DNA of 64,000 nucleotides from Wocania_A sp965224845 (GTDB lineage: Bacteria; Bacteroidota; Bacteroidia; Flavobacteriales; Flavobacteriaceae), in the NCBI GenBank assembly GCA_965224845.1, contig CBDDAJ010000014.1, positions 62,001 through 126,000 of the forward strand, in the 5' to 3' direction. Under the pieces are notes generated by a model. The model was not told the DNA's origin. It saw only the letters and a list, made by a program, of their open reading frames with translations, and ran no database searches. Positions 55,706-64,000 of the stretch are shown one piece after another. The number at the start of each line of letters is the position of its first letter. Position 1 is the first letter of the stretch. The translations under genes and the position numbers were made by a program.

Positions 55706-57406
55706 TTAAAAACCGACAGCCGTATCATCACCTCGACGATCTGCACCCCCTTCTAACGTTTTATCCTGCAAAACCATGATTCCATCGACTTTACCAATTA
55801 CCGGGGCATCCGTTTCATTAATATGATACCCAAGCTTTTTAAGCTGATTTATAATTTTGGGATCGAATGAGTTGGGCTCCATTCTAATTTCATCAGGCAA
55901 CCATTGATGATGAAAACGTGCTGCATTTACAGCTTCCTGCATGGTCATGTCAAATTCATGTACATTTAAAATAGTTTGCAAAACAGAAGTTATAATAGTT
56001 GATCCTCCTGGTGTGCCTAACGACATATATAGCTCACCGTTCTTTTCAACAATGGTTGGTGTCATGGAGCTTAGCATACGTTTTTGAGGAGCAATACTAT
56101 TTGCTTCGCCACCAGTTACTCCAAACATGTTAGGTACTCCCGGTTTACTGCTAAAGTCATCCATTTCATTATTTAAGAAAAATCCAAGTTCAGAGCAATA
56201 TAATTTAGATCCATAAGCTCCATTTATGGTAGTGGTAACCGATACAGAGTTACCAAATGGGTCTACAATAGAGTAGTGGGTTGTTTCATCACTTTCTATA
56301 AGCTCAATATTACCATGAGAAACCTCACTGGATTTTGTTGCTTTATCAAAAGAAAAATCATTCATTCGCCCGCTTAAGTAAGCATTGTCTATGAGTGTAT
56401 TATTTGGAATTTTTACAAAATCGGGGTCACCTAAATAAAAACTCCTATCGGCATATGCCCGGCGTTCAGCTTCTGTAATAACCTGAATCGTTTTTAGTGT
56501 GTTATGTCCAAACTCATTTAAATGAAAGGGCTCAATCATTTTCATGATTTGAGCTAAACAAATACCACCACTCGATGGCGGAGACATAGATATAATTTTT
56601 AAATCATCATAACTAAATGTTGTGGGTTTACGCCATTTTACTTTGTATATGGCTAAATCTTCTTCGGTAATAATACCACCATTGTCTTGAATAAACTTTA
56701 CTAGTTTTTTTGCTGTAGCTCCTTTATAAAATTCATCTTTACCATACTTCATTATTCTAGTTAGTGTTTCAGCTAAAGCTTTATATTTAATAGTGTCATG
56801 CTGCTTCCAGAGTTTATGAAATATTGTAGAGTCTTTATTAGCTTTCTTTATTAAAGGCCTATAGTGCTCTATCTTTTTTTCTTGTTTTTTGGTAACGATA
56901 ACACCTCTATACGCAAGTTCTATTGAAGGTTTTATAAGGTCTTCAATGGGTAAGCTGCCAAACTTTTCATGAACGGCAAATACCCCGGCTACCGAACCAG
57001 GAATACCAACAGCCATAGCGCCTAATGTGCTTTTTTCTGGTATTACATTCCCATGTGCATCTAAATACATATCCTTTGTCGCTGCTAAAGGTGCTTTCTC
57101 TCTAAAATCTAAGGCACCAATGTCGCCATTAGTTTTTCTATATACCATAAACCCGCCACCACCAATATTCCCGGCATATGGGTACGCTACTGCTAATGCT
57201 AGTTGAGTTGCTGCCATGGCATCAAAGGCATTACCGCCTTTTTTGAGAATATCACTGCCAATTTTGGATGCTTCGGCTCTCGCAGAAACGACCATAGCTT
57301 TTTGCGTAATTACTCCTCTTTTAGAAATTGATTCTGTTTTTTCTTCAGATCTTTTACAAGAAATTATTAAAAATAGAATTAAAAAAAGTGAAATTGAAGG
57401 CCTCAT
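55706..57406 (-). CDS. ggt: gamma-glutamyltransferase
   Basis: 566 residues; SpII signal (LFLIISCKRSEEK). The Ntn-hydrolase motifs are clear: ARAEASKIGSDILKKGGNAF, GNIGGGGFMVYR and PPSSGGICLAQIMKM. DETTHYSIVDPFGNSVSVT, near residue 380, contains the catalytic Thr before HYS, where the precursor self-cleaves into large and small subunits. SLGTPGGSTIITSVLQ follows. The enzyme hydrolyses or transfers gamma-glutamyl groups of glutathione in the periplasm. The start overlaps the previous gene's stop by 4 bases. Confidence 0.95.
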   Translation of the reverse strand: MRPSISLFLILFLIISCKRSEEKTESISKRGVITQKAMVVSARAEASKIGSDILKKGGNAFDAMAATQLALAVAYPYAGNIGGGGFMVYRKTNGDIGALDFREKAPLAATKDMYLDAHGNVIPEKSTLGAMAVGIPGSVAGVFAVHEKFGSLPIEDLIKPSIELAYRGVIVTKKQEKKIEHYRPLIKKANKDSTIFHKLWKQHDTIKYKALAETLTRIMKYGKDEFYKGATAKKLVKFIQDNGGIITEEDLAIYKVKWRKPTTFSYDDLKIISMSPPSSGGICLAQIMKMIEPFHLNEFGHNTLKTIQVITEAERRAYADRSFYLGDPDFVKIPNNTLIDNAYLSGRMNDFSFDKATKSSEVSHGNIELIESDETTHYSIVDPFGNSVSVTTTINGAYGSKLYCSELGFFLNNEMDDFSSKPGVPNMFGVTGGEANSIAPQKRMLSSMTPTIVEKNGELYMSLGTPGGSTIITSVLQTILNVHEFDMTMQEAVNAARFHHQWLPDEIRMEPNSFDPKIINQLKKLGYHINETDAPVIGKVDGIMVLQDKTLEGGADRRGDDTAVGF

Positions 57407-57999
57407 ATAGTATGGTTTAATTCTTTTAGTTTTAGTTTAGAAAATTCGGTGAGTTCTTTAAAAAAGGAAGTGAACTCCTCTTCAAAATCTGTATAAAATG
57501 CTTCAAGCTCGTTTACAGCTTCGTCCATTCCCGACAGATGTTTTGTTCTTCTATTCATACCCTCTAAAACTCTAGAAATACCATCAATAGACGCATAACT
57601 TAATAACCAATTATCTGCTATCATAAAGGGCATCATTTTTTGAATGCGAAGTGGTAGTAAATCAAAGTGATCTTCTAATGAGTCATAAAAATTATCTACA
57701 TAGCTATCTAAGGGGATACTGCTGTATTTGTTCCAGTTTTTTGCCAGAAAATGATCGTACAGAATATCTACAATCACTCCCGAATAATGACCGTATTTTT
57801 TATGCAACCGTTTGGTACTTTTTCGTACCGTTTTATGAGCATCCGTAAATGTATCGATGTGCCGGTGTAATAAAATACCAATTTGAACATCTTTTGAAAA
57901 TTTTTTGTAGTCTTTGCCTTTAATACCATCGGCAATAAAGTTTCCAATAGTTACTAAATCGTTTTCGCCAGATAAATAAATATGAGCTAGAAAATTCAT
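57403..57999 (-). CDS. acyl-carrier-protein phosphodiesterase-like protein (AcpH/DUF479)
   Basis: 198 residues. MNFLAHIYLSGENDLVTIGNFIADGIKG and QIGILLHRHIDTFTDAH carry the AcpH-family motifs; GHYSGVIVDILYDHFLAKNW contains the expected Asp and His. The family includes AcpH, which removes 4'-phosphopantetheine from acyl carrier protein; activity in Bacteroidota is not shown. It overlaps ggt by 4 bases, so the two are translationally coupled, and is divergent from glmM. Confidence 0.85.
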   Translation of the reverse strand: MNFLAHIYLSGENDLVTIGNFIADGIKGKDYKKFSKDVQIGILLHRHIDTFTDAHKTVRKSTKRLHKKYGHYSGVIVDILYDHFLAKNWNKYSSIPLDSYVDNFYDSLEDHFDLLPLRIQKMMPFMIADNWLLSYASIDGISRVLEGMNRRTKHLSGMDEAVNELEAFYTDFEEEFTSFFKELTEFSKLKLKELNHTI

Positions 58000-58044
58000 T
58001 GGTGTAATTTACAAATTCATAGCTAAGTTTAGCAGTTTGAATAT

Positions 58045-58052
58045 TATATTTG
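58045..58052 (+). promoter_or_regulatory. -7 box of glmM
   Basis: TATATTTG matches TAnnTTTG and lies 21 bases before the ATG. No TTG at the right distance was found. Confidence 0.5.
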
Positions 58053-58073
58053 TAAAAAAAATAAATTTAGATA

Positions 58074-59462
58074 ATGACATTAATAAAATCAATTTCAGGA
58101 ATTAGAGGAACCATTGGCGGACAAGTAGGTGATAATTTAACACCTATAGATGCTGTTAAATTTGCATCGGCTTATGGTGTTTGGTTAAAACAACAACGTA
58201 TTAAAGAAAACTATAGAGTGGTTGTTGGTAGAGATGCTCGTATTTCTGGTGAAATGATTCAGAACTTAGTAATGCATACTTTGGTGGGATTAGGAATTCA
58301 TGTGATTGATTTAGATTTATCTACTACCCCTACCGTTGAAGTTGCTGTGCCTATGGAACATGCCGATGGCGGTATAATTTTAACGGCTAGTCATAATCCG
58401 AAACAATGGAATGCTTTAAAACTATTAAATGAAAAGGGCGAGTTTTTAGATGCCGTTGAAGGTGCTAAAATTTTAGATATAGCTGAAAGTGATGATATGC
58501 ATTTTGCAGATGTAGATCGTTTAGGGAAAATAACAAGAAATACAGCTTATATAGATTTGCATATTGATGAAGTTTTAGCCTTACCTATAGTAAACGTAAA
58601 GGCTATTGAAGCAGCTAATTTTAAAGTGGTAGTCGATGGTGTTAACTCAACAGGAGGTATTGCCATACCATTGCTACTTGAGCGCCTAGGTGTTCACGCT
58701 GTAAAATTATTCTGCGACCCTACAGGTCATTTTCCTCATAACCCGGAACCATTAAAAGAACATCTGGGCGATTTATCTGAAACTGTGGTTAAAGAGCGTG
58801 CCGATTTTGGAATTGTAGTAGACCCTGATGTTGATAGATTAGCGTTTATGGATGAAAACGGAGATATGTTTGGTGAAGAATATACGCTTGTAGCTTGTGC
58901 CGATTATGTTTTGAGTAAAACCCCTGGAAATACTGTTAGTAATATGAGCTCAACGAGAGCATTACGCGACGTGACTGAGAAACATGGAGGTAGTCATGAA
59001 GCCAGTGCAGTAGGCGAGGTAAATGTGGTTAAGTTAATGAAGAAAAATAAAGTCGTTATTGGAGGTGAGGGTAACGGAGGAATTATTTACCCGGATGCGC
59101 ATTACGGGCGCGATTCATTAGTAGGTGTTGCTTTGTTTTTGAGTTTATTGGCCGAAAAGAAAATGAGTGTTAGCGCGCTTCGCAAAACTTACCCTAACTA
59201 TTACATGAGTAAAAAGAAAATACAATTAACTCCCGGATTGGATGTTGATGGTATTTTAAAAACGATGGAAAACCGTTATCAAAACGAACAATTAACTACT
59301 ATTGATGGGGTAAAGATTGATTTTGCCGAAAGCTGGGCACATCTTCGTAAAAGCAATACAGAACCTATTATTAGGATTTATACCGAGGCAAAATCTCAGG
59401 AGGAGGCTAACGCGTTAGCCGATAAATTTATTGATGAGATCGGAACAATTGCTAATGGTTAA
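58074..59462 (+). CDS. glmM: phosphoglucosamine mutase
   Basis: 462 residues. MTLIKSISGIRGTIGGQVGD opens the chain. ILTASHNPKQWNALKLL has the catalytic serine, IVVDPDVDRLAFMDENGD the metal-binding loop, GGEGNGGIIYPDAHYGRDSL the sugar-binding loop, and RKSNTEPIIRIYTEA the phosphate-binding domain near the C-terminus. It converts glucosamine-6-phosphate to glucosamine-1-phosphate for peptidoglycan and LPS precursors. In Bacteroidota the close relatives are also annotated phosphomannomutase, but GlmM is the best call given the loop sequences. Confidence 0.88.
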   Translation: MTLIKSISGIRGTIGGQVGDNLTPIDAVKFASAYGVWLKQQRIKENYRVVVGRDARISGEMIQNLVMHTLVGLGIHVIDLDLSTTPTVEVAVPMEHADGGIILTASHNPKQWNALKLLNEKGEFLDAVEGAKILDIAESDDMHFADVDRLGKITRNTAYIDLHIDEVLALPIVNVKAIEAANFKVVVDGVNSTGGIAIPLLLERLGVHAVKLFCDPTGHFPHNPEPLKEHLGDLSETVVKERADFGIVVDPDVDRLAFMDENGDMFGEEYTLVACADYVLSKTPGNTVSNMSSTRALRDVTEKHGGSHEASAVGEVNVVKLMKKNKVVIGGEGNGGIIYPDAHYGRDSLVGVALFLSLLAEKKMSVSALRKTYPNYYMSKKKIQLTPGLDVDGILKTMENRYQNEQLTTIDGVKIDFAESWAHLRKSNTEPIIRIYTEAKSQEEANALADKFIDEIGTIANG

Positions 59463-59557
59463 ATTATAGTATCTGCATCGTAACAAAATAAAACTATGTA
59501 TTAAACCCATACAAGCACAACGTTTTGAAAATATAAAAGTATATTTAAAAGTTAATT

Positions 59558-59563
59558 AGGAGG
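59558..59563 (+). promoter_or_regulatory. strong Shine-Dalgarno AGGAGG
   Basis: A perfect AGGAGG lies 14 bases before the GTG at 59578. Such motifs are uncommon in Bacteroidota, whose ribosomes rarely use them. It supports the GTG start. Confidence 0.4.
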
Positions 59564-59577
59564 ATTAAATTATAGCT

Positions 59578-60624
59578 GTGGCATCTAAAAGAAATAAGGA
59601 AATACTGTTAGCTTTTTTTAAAGATAAGCACAAAAAGAACTGGTTTCAAATTATTAAAGAGACAGCGTCTCTGTATTTTCTCGAAAAAAGAGTGCCCGTA
59701 CATTATATTACTAACTTACTATACCGAAAAAACATTTCTAATTATAAAGATTATTTAAGCTTAAAGGAGAACGAAAAATTGCTTGAATGGTCGTATGCAC
59801 ACGCCAGAGAACAAATAGTTTTGGCTGAAAATAAATTATTGTTTGAAGCGCTATTGGTTAAAAACAAGATACCAACGCCTAAGATTTTTTTTCATAATTC
59901 AAAGCATAAATTCACATATAAAAATCATGTTTTTGAAATTGAAAATAAAGAAAGTTTTTTCTCTTTTTTAGAGCAGGTTTTTAATGAGACCAATGTAAAA
60001 AGCTTTTTTTGTAAGCCCATAGATGGAAGGATGGGGCAAAATATTTTTGTATTAGATAAAAGTACATTTAGAAAATCTAATGATGCTTTAATAAACTTGA
60101 TACTTTCTCAGGCGTTTATATTCCAGGATCTGATTTTACAGCATGAGACCCTCAATGCCATAAATAAGTATAGTGCAAATACTTTAAGAATAGTTACTTA
60201 TAAAAATAAGGAGAACAAGGTAACTATTTTATCGGGGTTCATCCGGTTAGGGCGAAATGGCGCAATTGTAGATAATGCTCATGCCGGAGGTATTGTGGTT
60301 TCAGTTAATAAAGACACAGGTAAAATGCGTGATGAAGGGGTGCAATTAATGGATAATGGAGGTGGCGTGTTTTATAAGCATCCTGATACAGGAATTGTTT
60401 TTGATAATTTTCAAATACCTTGTTTTTCCCAAGTTAAAGACATAGTATCTAAAGCTGCTACTTTACTAAACTTTCCTTTATTAGGTTGGGATGTGGCAAT
60501 TACTCCAAATGGTCCGGTTATCGTAGAAGTGAACCATGATTTTCATTTGTTTTTGTCGGATAGAATGGAATATGGATTAAAAAAGAATCCGATTTTTAAG
60601 ACGTTGCTTCAGCAAATCGACTAG
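59578..60624 (+). CDS. ATP-grasp protein of the sugar-transfer-associated type
   Basis: 348 residues from GTG at 59578; an in-frame stop 4 codons upstream leaves no ATG option, and AGGAGG precedes it. The helical N-terminal region (1-110) is followed by an ATP-grasp core: FFCKPIDGRMGQNIFVLDK, QDLILQHETLNAINKYSANTLRIVTY, GGIVVSVNKDTGKMRDEGV and LLGWDVAITPNGPVIVEVNHD with the metal-binding Glu and Asn. This resembles the ATPgrasp_ST family found in surface-polysaccharide and glycan loci. The ligated substrate is unknown. It is convergent with the LpxL-like gene (3 bases between stops). Confidence 0.8.
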   Translation: MASKRNKEILLAFFKDKHKKNWFQIIKETASLYFLEKRVPVHYITNLLYRKNISNYKDYLSLKENEKLLEWSYAHAREQIVLAENKLLFEALLVKNKIPTPKIFFHNSKHKFTYKNHVFEIENKESFFSFLEQVFNETNVKSFFCKPIDGRMGQNIFVLDKSTFRKSNDALINLILSQAFIFQDLILQHETLNAINKYSANTLRIVTYKNKENKVTILSGFIRLGRNGAIVDNAHAGGIVVSVNKDTGKMRDEGVQLMDNGGGVFYKHPDTGIVFDNFQIPCFSQVKDIVSKAATLLNFPLLGWDVAITPNGPVIVEVNHDFHLFLSDRMEYGLKKNPIFKTLLQQID

Positions 60625-60627
60625 TTC

Positions 60628-61509
60628 TTATTTTGGCGATTTTCCTCTATGCTTCCAACGTTTATGAGTCCATAAATAGTATTCCGGTGCTTCAGTAATT
60701 TGCTGTTCAACAAGCTTTAAATATATATCTGTGATCTCATAATTTTTGTAATCTTTTGGTGTGGTGGTTATGGTTTGAAATGTAGTTTGATAATGGCCAC
60801 GTTTAATTTTTTTTACAGCAAAAAAAACGACCGCCATATCTAGTTTTTTGGCTAACATTTCGGCTCCTGTGTGTATAGGAACATTAATGCCCATAAATGT
60901 ATTCCAATGAAACGCTTTATTAAGTTTTGGAGATTGATCTGCTGCAAAACCATTTATAGTTAATTCGCCATCACGTTTAGCTTTTATTAATGTTGGAATT
61001 GTGTCTTTTGTAGTAATTAAATAACTGTTGTATTTGGCTCTTATACGTTTTATTAGCGCATCAAAATACTTGTTGGCTAATTGCTTATAAACGGCATAGC
61101 CTTTACTATTAATGTATTTCTGAAGAATAAAAATCCATTCAAAATTCCCGTAGTGTGCACACATTAAAACAATACTTCTATTATTATTCTCGTGTTGTTT
61201 AATCTCTTCAATATTAGTGAAAGTAAAGCGTTTTTTCATTTCTGCTTCAGATATTGTAAGCGATTTAATAGACTCAAGCATCATGTCACAAAAATGATGG
61301 TAAAATGCTTTAGATATACGTTTTAATTCTTTTTCAGGTTTATCAGGAAAAACAAGCTTTAAATTCTCGTAGACTACTTTTTTTCTATAACCAATAATAT
61401 GGTATAATAAAATAAAAATACCATCAGAAAACAGGTAGAGTAGTTTAAAAGGTAAGATAGAAATTAACCATAAAAATGGATAAACAATAATATAAACTAG
61501 AAATTGCAT
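60628..61509 (-). CDS. LpxL/HtrB-type lipid acyltransferase
   Basis: 293 residues; N-terminal membrane anchor (VYIIVYPFLWLISILPFKLLY). The acyltransferase motif CAHYGNFEW (His-x4-Glu) sits near residue 118, with FAADQSPKLNKAF and GAEMLAKKLDMAVVFF following, and EYYLWTHKRWKHRG close to the end. The family transfers acyl chains to lipid A precursors at the inner membrane. A TATCTTTG box (61541-61534, minus) may be its -7 element. It is convergent with the ATP-grasp gene and divergent from the rhomboid gene. Confidence 0.88.
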   Translation of the reverse strand: MQFLVYIIVYPFLWLISILPFKLLYLFSDGIFILLYHIIGYRKKVVYENLKLVFPDKPEKELKRISKAFYHHFCDMMLESIKSLTISEAEMKKRFTFTNIEEIKQHENNNRSIVLMCAHYGNFEWIFILQKYINSKGYAVYKQLANKYFDALIKRIRAKYNSYLITTKDTIPTLIKAKRDGELTINGFAADQSPKLNKAFHWNTFMGINVPIHTGAEMLAKKLDMAVVFFAVKKIKRGHYQTTFQTITTTPKDYKNYEITDIYLKLVEQQITEAPEYYLWTHKRWKHRGKSPK

Positions 61510-61519
61510 TAATTAGTTT

Positions 61520-61541
61520 TAGATTTGTAGCAGCAAAGATA
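61520..61541. promoter_or_regulatory. two opposed -7 boxes between lpxL-like and rhomboid genes
   Basis: TAGATTTG (61520-61527, plus) and TATCTTTG (61541-61534, minus) both match TAnnTTTG. The minus box faces the acyltransferase gene and the plus box the rhomboid gene. Neither has a clear -33 TTG. Confidence 0.4.
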
Positions 61542-61571
61542 TATTAATTTCATTTTAAACGTTTAAACCCT

Positions 61572-62207
61572 ATGGGTAAATTAGATTTAGTTACAATTAT
61601 AGTTATTGCGGCCAATGTTATAGTCTCTTATAAAGGGTTTAGTGATTATGGTTTTTTTGAAAAGTATAAGTTTAATGTTGGTGCTGTAAAAAGAGGAGAA
61701 CAAATGCGGCTGTTTAGTTCTGGGTTTTTGCATGTAGATACTCAGCATTTATTATTTAATATGATTACGCTTTACTTTTTCTCGGGGATTGTTATTTTTA
61801 AGTTAGGTGTTTTTGGGTTCTTAACTATTTATTTGGCAAGTTTATTAGTGGGTAATTTATTGTCGTTATATTTTCATAAAAACGAATATCACTATAGTGC
61901 TGTAGGAGCAAGTGGAGCCGTTATGGGCATAATTTATTCTGCAATCCTTTTTGACCCGTGGATGGAGATCAACTTTTTTATCCCTGGTTTTGTTTTTGGA
62001 ATTGGGTATTTACTTTATTCCATTTATGGAATGAAAAAAAGAATAGGAAATATTGGTCATGATGCACATTTTGGAGGAGCTGTTGGAGGTTATATTGCAA
62101 CTTTAATTTTATCGCCTTCACTTTTTAGTAGTGACTTACTCTTTGTTGGTTTATTAGCCCTACCCATAGTTTTGTTGTATGTTTTGAAGAAAACAGGGAA
62201 GCTGTAA
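61572..62207 (+). CDS. rhomboid-family intramembrane serine protease
   Basis: 211 residues, about six membrane segments. RLFSSGFLHVDTQHLLFNMITLYFF contains the conserved HxxFN with the oxyanion Asn, YSAVGASGAVMGIIY the catalytic GASG serine, and IGHDAHFGGAVGGYIATL the catalytic histidine. It cleaves membrane proteins within the bilayer; the substrate is unknown. Single gene. Confidence 0.9.
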   Translation: MGKLDLVTIIVIAANVIVSYKGFSDYGFFEKYKFNVGAVKRGEQMRLFSSGFLHVDTQHLLFNMITLYFFSGIVIFKLGVFGFLTIYLASLLVGNLLSLYFHKNEYHYSAVGASGAVMGIIYSAILFDPWMEINFFIPGFVFGIGYLLYSIYGMKKRIGNIGHDAHFGGAVGGYIATLILSPSLFSSDLLFVGLLALPIVLLYVLKKTGKL

Positions 62208-62212
62208 AGTAT

Positions 62213-62243
62213 AAAAAAGCTTGCTAATAATTTAACAAGCCTT
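62213..62243 (+). terminator. weak stem-loop terminator
   Basis: GCTTG and CAAGC (with AAA/CTTT flanks) form a short stem with a 12-base loop between the convergent rhomboid and lipoprotein genes. The T run is short. Confidence 0.4.
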
Positions 62244-62270
62244 TCACTATTAATTTATGATGATAATTAC

Positions 62271-63074
62271 TTATTCATAGAAGTACTCTGCGGTTTCTGT
62301 TTGAGATTCATCAATAATTCCATTATATTTAAACTTTAATACAGCTGTCTTTGGGTAGTCATTATCGTTATAAGTATACTCAGTTATTTCTTCACTATTT
62401 TGATTGTTGTAGCTTTCAATATTACTAATAATATTATTTGTGTTGCCATAAATATAAGGCCCAAATTCATTCTCACTCAAAAGGTTTAGAATCTCGATTG
62501 CGTAGACATTTTTAAACATTCCATTTTTATCATCATAAGCATATATATATTCAGTTGTATCATCGGTGTCTTTTAATCGTGAAATATTTTTTCCATTAAA
62601 TGATATTACCTCAGTATAATTAAGGTCGGTCTGTGAGTTGTGATCGCCTAGATAAACTTCTCTTGTTATCGTATTATCAGCATTATTGGTAAAAATTTGT
62701 TTGTATGCTCTTTCAGATAAGCCAGTTGTCTCTAACCAGTATTCAATAAATTTGGATAATGCACCATCAGAATTATATTCTAATGTTACATAAGCTGCAA
62801 GTTTTCCATCAAAATAAGTGGCTTCTCTTATCAATTTGTCATCTTCATAAGTATAAACACTTTTGTAGTCATCTCCAGCATCAATGCTAACCAATCTATT
62901 TCCGTCTATATAGCTGTATGTTTCTGTATATTCGTCGGCTGTACCTTTATTAAATATTATTTTTTTTAACAAGGTCGAGTCTGTGGTTTCTTCTTCTGGA
63001 TTATCGACAGATTCAGTATTACAGGCAAAAAAAGTAGCACATAGTACAAAAAGTAAGGTTTTTTTTAATGTCAT
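62271..63074 (-). CDS. lipoprotein with YD/RHS-like repeats
   Basis: 267 residues; SpII signal with lipobox FFAC (LFVLCATFFACNTES). An acidic linker (NPEEETTDST) is followed by repeated beta hairpins: YTETYSYIDGNRLVSIDAG, KSVYTYEDDKLIREATYFD, ITEYTYNDNDYPKTAVL and TAEYFYE. These resemble YD/RHS-type repeats. Such proteins are common exported proteins of unknown function in Bacteroidota. Single gene, convergent with the rhomboid gene. Confidence 0.75.
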   Translation of the reverse strand: MTLKKTLLFVLCATFFACNTESVDNPEEETTDSTLLKKIIFNKGTADEYTETYSYIDGNRLVSIDAGDDYKSVYTYEDDKLIREATYFDGKLAAYVTLEYNSDGALSKFIEYWLETTGLSERAYKQIFTNNADNTITREVYLGDHNSQTDLNYTEVISFNGKNISRLKDTDDTTEYIYAYDDKNGMFKNVYAIEILNLLSENEFGPYIYGNTNNIISNIESYNNQNSEEITEYTYNDNDYPKTAVLKFKYNGIIDESQTETAEYFYE

Positions 63075-63317
63075 TGTTTGGTTGGTTTATAATTAAGCGA
63101 ATATAGTACTATATTGTTAATTAATTTTATGACTTAAGTTTGTTTTTAATATTTTATGCTTTCATAATTTTACTGTGGCATAGCTATTGAATTTATATAG
63201 TGAATATATAATCTGTTTTTGATTTAATTGATTGATATTCAATTATTTGTAATTTTTTTAAATCCTATAAAAATAAAAAGCAATTTGTTTTAATGACAGA
63301 TTGACTTAAATATATAT

Positions 63318-64000
63318 ATGAAGAAATCTAATTTTATAACTCTTGACAGTTTGTCATTACAGGAATTTGATGAAAACTCAGAGTTAATTCCGTTAATGAC
63401 ACCTGAAGATGAAGAAGAAATAAATAATGAAGAATTGCCAGAAACACTGCCTATTCTTTCTTTAAGAAATACTGTATTATTCCCGGGAGTCGTTATTCCC
63501 ATTACAGCAGGTCGTGATACTTCTATAAAACTAATTAACGATGCTAATAAAGGCAGTAAAGTTATTGGTGTAGTGGCTCAAAAAGACGAATCGGTAGAAA
63601 ACCCAACCGCTAAAGATATCCACGAAACAGGTACAGTTGCTAGAATTCTGCGTGTATTAAAAATGCCGGATGGTAACGTAACAGTTATAATTCAGGGAAA
63701 AAAGCGATTTAAAGTTGCTGAGGTTATTACTGAAAAGCCTTATATGAATGCAACTATTAGAGAAATGCCGGAGGCTAAACCTGCAGCGAAAAGTAAAGAG
63801 TTTACGGCTATTATTGATTCTATAAAAGATCTGGCGCTTGAAATTATTAAGGAGAGCCCGAACATTCCAAGTGAGGCCTCCTTTGCGATTAAAAACATAG
63901 AGAGCAACTCGTTTTTGGTGAATTTTGTGTCCTCAAATATGAATCTTTCTGTAGAAGAAAAGCAATCTCTTTTAGAAAATAATGATTTAGAGAAGCGGGC
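63318..64000 (+). CDS. lon: ATP-dependent protease Lon, N-terminal part (cut by the window end)
   Basis: Starts ATG at 63318 and is open to the window end (227 codons). An acidic N-terminal tail (TPEDEEEINNEELPE) is followed by the Lon substrate-binding domain: LPILSLRNTVLFPGVVIPIT, KGSKVIGVVAQKDES, GTVARILRVLKMPDGN and VIIQGKKRFKV. FLVNFVSSNMNLSVEEKQSL begins the helical linker. The ATPase and protease domains lie beyond the window. Cytosolic quality-control protease. Confidence 0.9.
   Translation, partial: MKKSNFITLDSLSLQEFDENSELIPLMTPEDEEEINNEELPETLPILSLRNTVLFPGVVIPITAGRDTSIKLINDANKGSKVIGVVAQKDESVENPTAKDIHETGTVARILRVLKMPDGNVTVIIQGKKRFKVAEVITEKPYMNATIREMPEAKPAAKSKEFTAIIDSIKDLALEIIKESPNIPSEASFAIKNIESNSFLVNFVSSNMNLSVEEKQSLLENNDLEKR

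Overview
The window is AT-rich chromosomal DNA from a member of the Bacteroidota, most likely a marine Flavobacteriaceae. The evidence is: Bacteroidota-type promoters (TTG or TTTG, 19-22 bases, TAnnTTTG), type IX secretion (T9SS) type B C-terminal sorting domains, SprB-type repeats, PorP/SprF partners, many SpII lipoproteins, and a VCBS/UnbV protein paired with a vanadium-haloperoxidase-like phosphatase. It holds about 45 genes, one SRP RNA, two structured cassette-like insertions, a MITE-like element, one integrase remnant and two frameshifted genes. No tRNA, rRNA, CRISPR array, intact insertion sequence or prophage was seen.

Layout. 1-1660 is an accessory patch: the start of a nucleotidyl-cyclase-like gene cut by the window edge, a single-gene cassette (small lipoprotein plus a folded 3' element), and the C-terminal remnant of a tyrosine recombinase. 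1684-6172 holds secreted or lipid-anchored proteins of unknown function. 6336-19745 is a surface/gliding cluster: a 479-aa T9SS type B substrate followed by a PorP/SprF-coiled-coil-SPOR fusion, then a 2742-aa SprB-like adhesin followed by a classical PorP/SprF. 19767-24354 (minus) looks like an operon for D-amino acids or D-containing dipeptides: GntP-type permease, RidA, D-threonine aldolase/D-serine dehydratase-like enzyme, M19 dipeptidase and a lipoprotein. 24558-35240 is mixed housekeeping: glutaminyl cyclase, SRP RNA, a frameshifted short-chain dehydrogenase, transaldolase-like aldolase, a frameshifted thioredoxin-fold lipoprotein, an ABC-F ATPase, PAP2 phosphatase and pheT.

36614-37715 is a second single-gene cassette of the same architecture as the first, lying between two convergent host genes. 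37781-40686 (minus) has a conserved hypothetical gene and an overlapping lipoprotein/LytS-type kinase/LytTR regulator trio. 40803-54561 (minus) encodes a fused alpha/beta E1 keto-acid dehydrogenase, an M1-peptidase-like pseudoenzyme fused to an outer-membrane barrel, a LOG-family hydrolase, UvrA, and the haloperoxidase/VCBS pair. 54901-64000 carries gamma-glutamyltransferase, an AcpH-like protein, GlmM, an ATP-grasp protein, an LpxL-type acyltransferase, a rhomboid protease, a lipoprotein and the start of lon.

The most unusual material is the pair of attC-like cassettes. Each has one gene bracketed by its own matched inverted repeat, and they share a folded 3' element framework. One lies beside an integrase remnant. 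Other points of note are the PorP-SPOR fusion, the inactive peptidase-barrel fusion, and a folded leader or small RNA before the aldolase gene.
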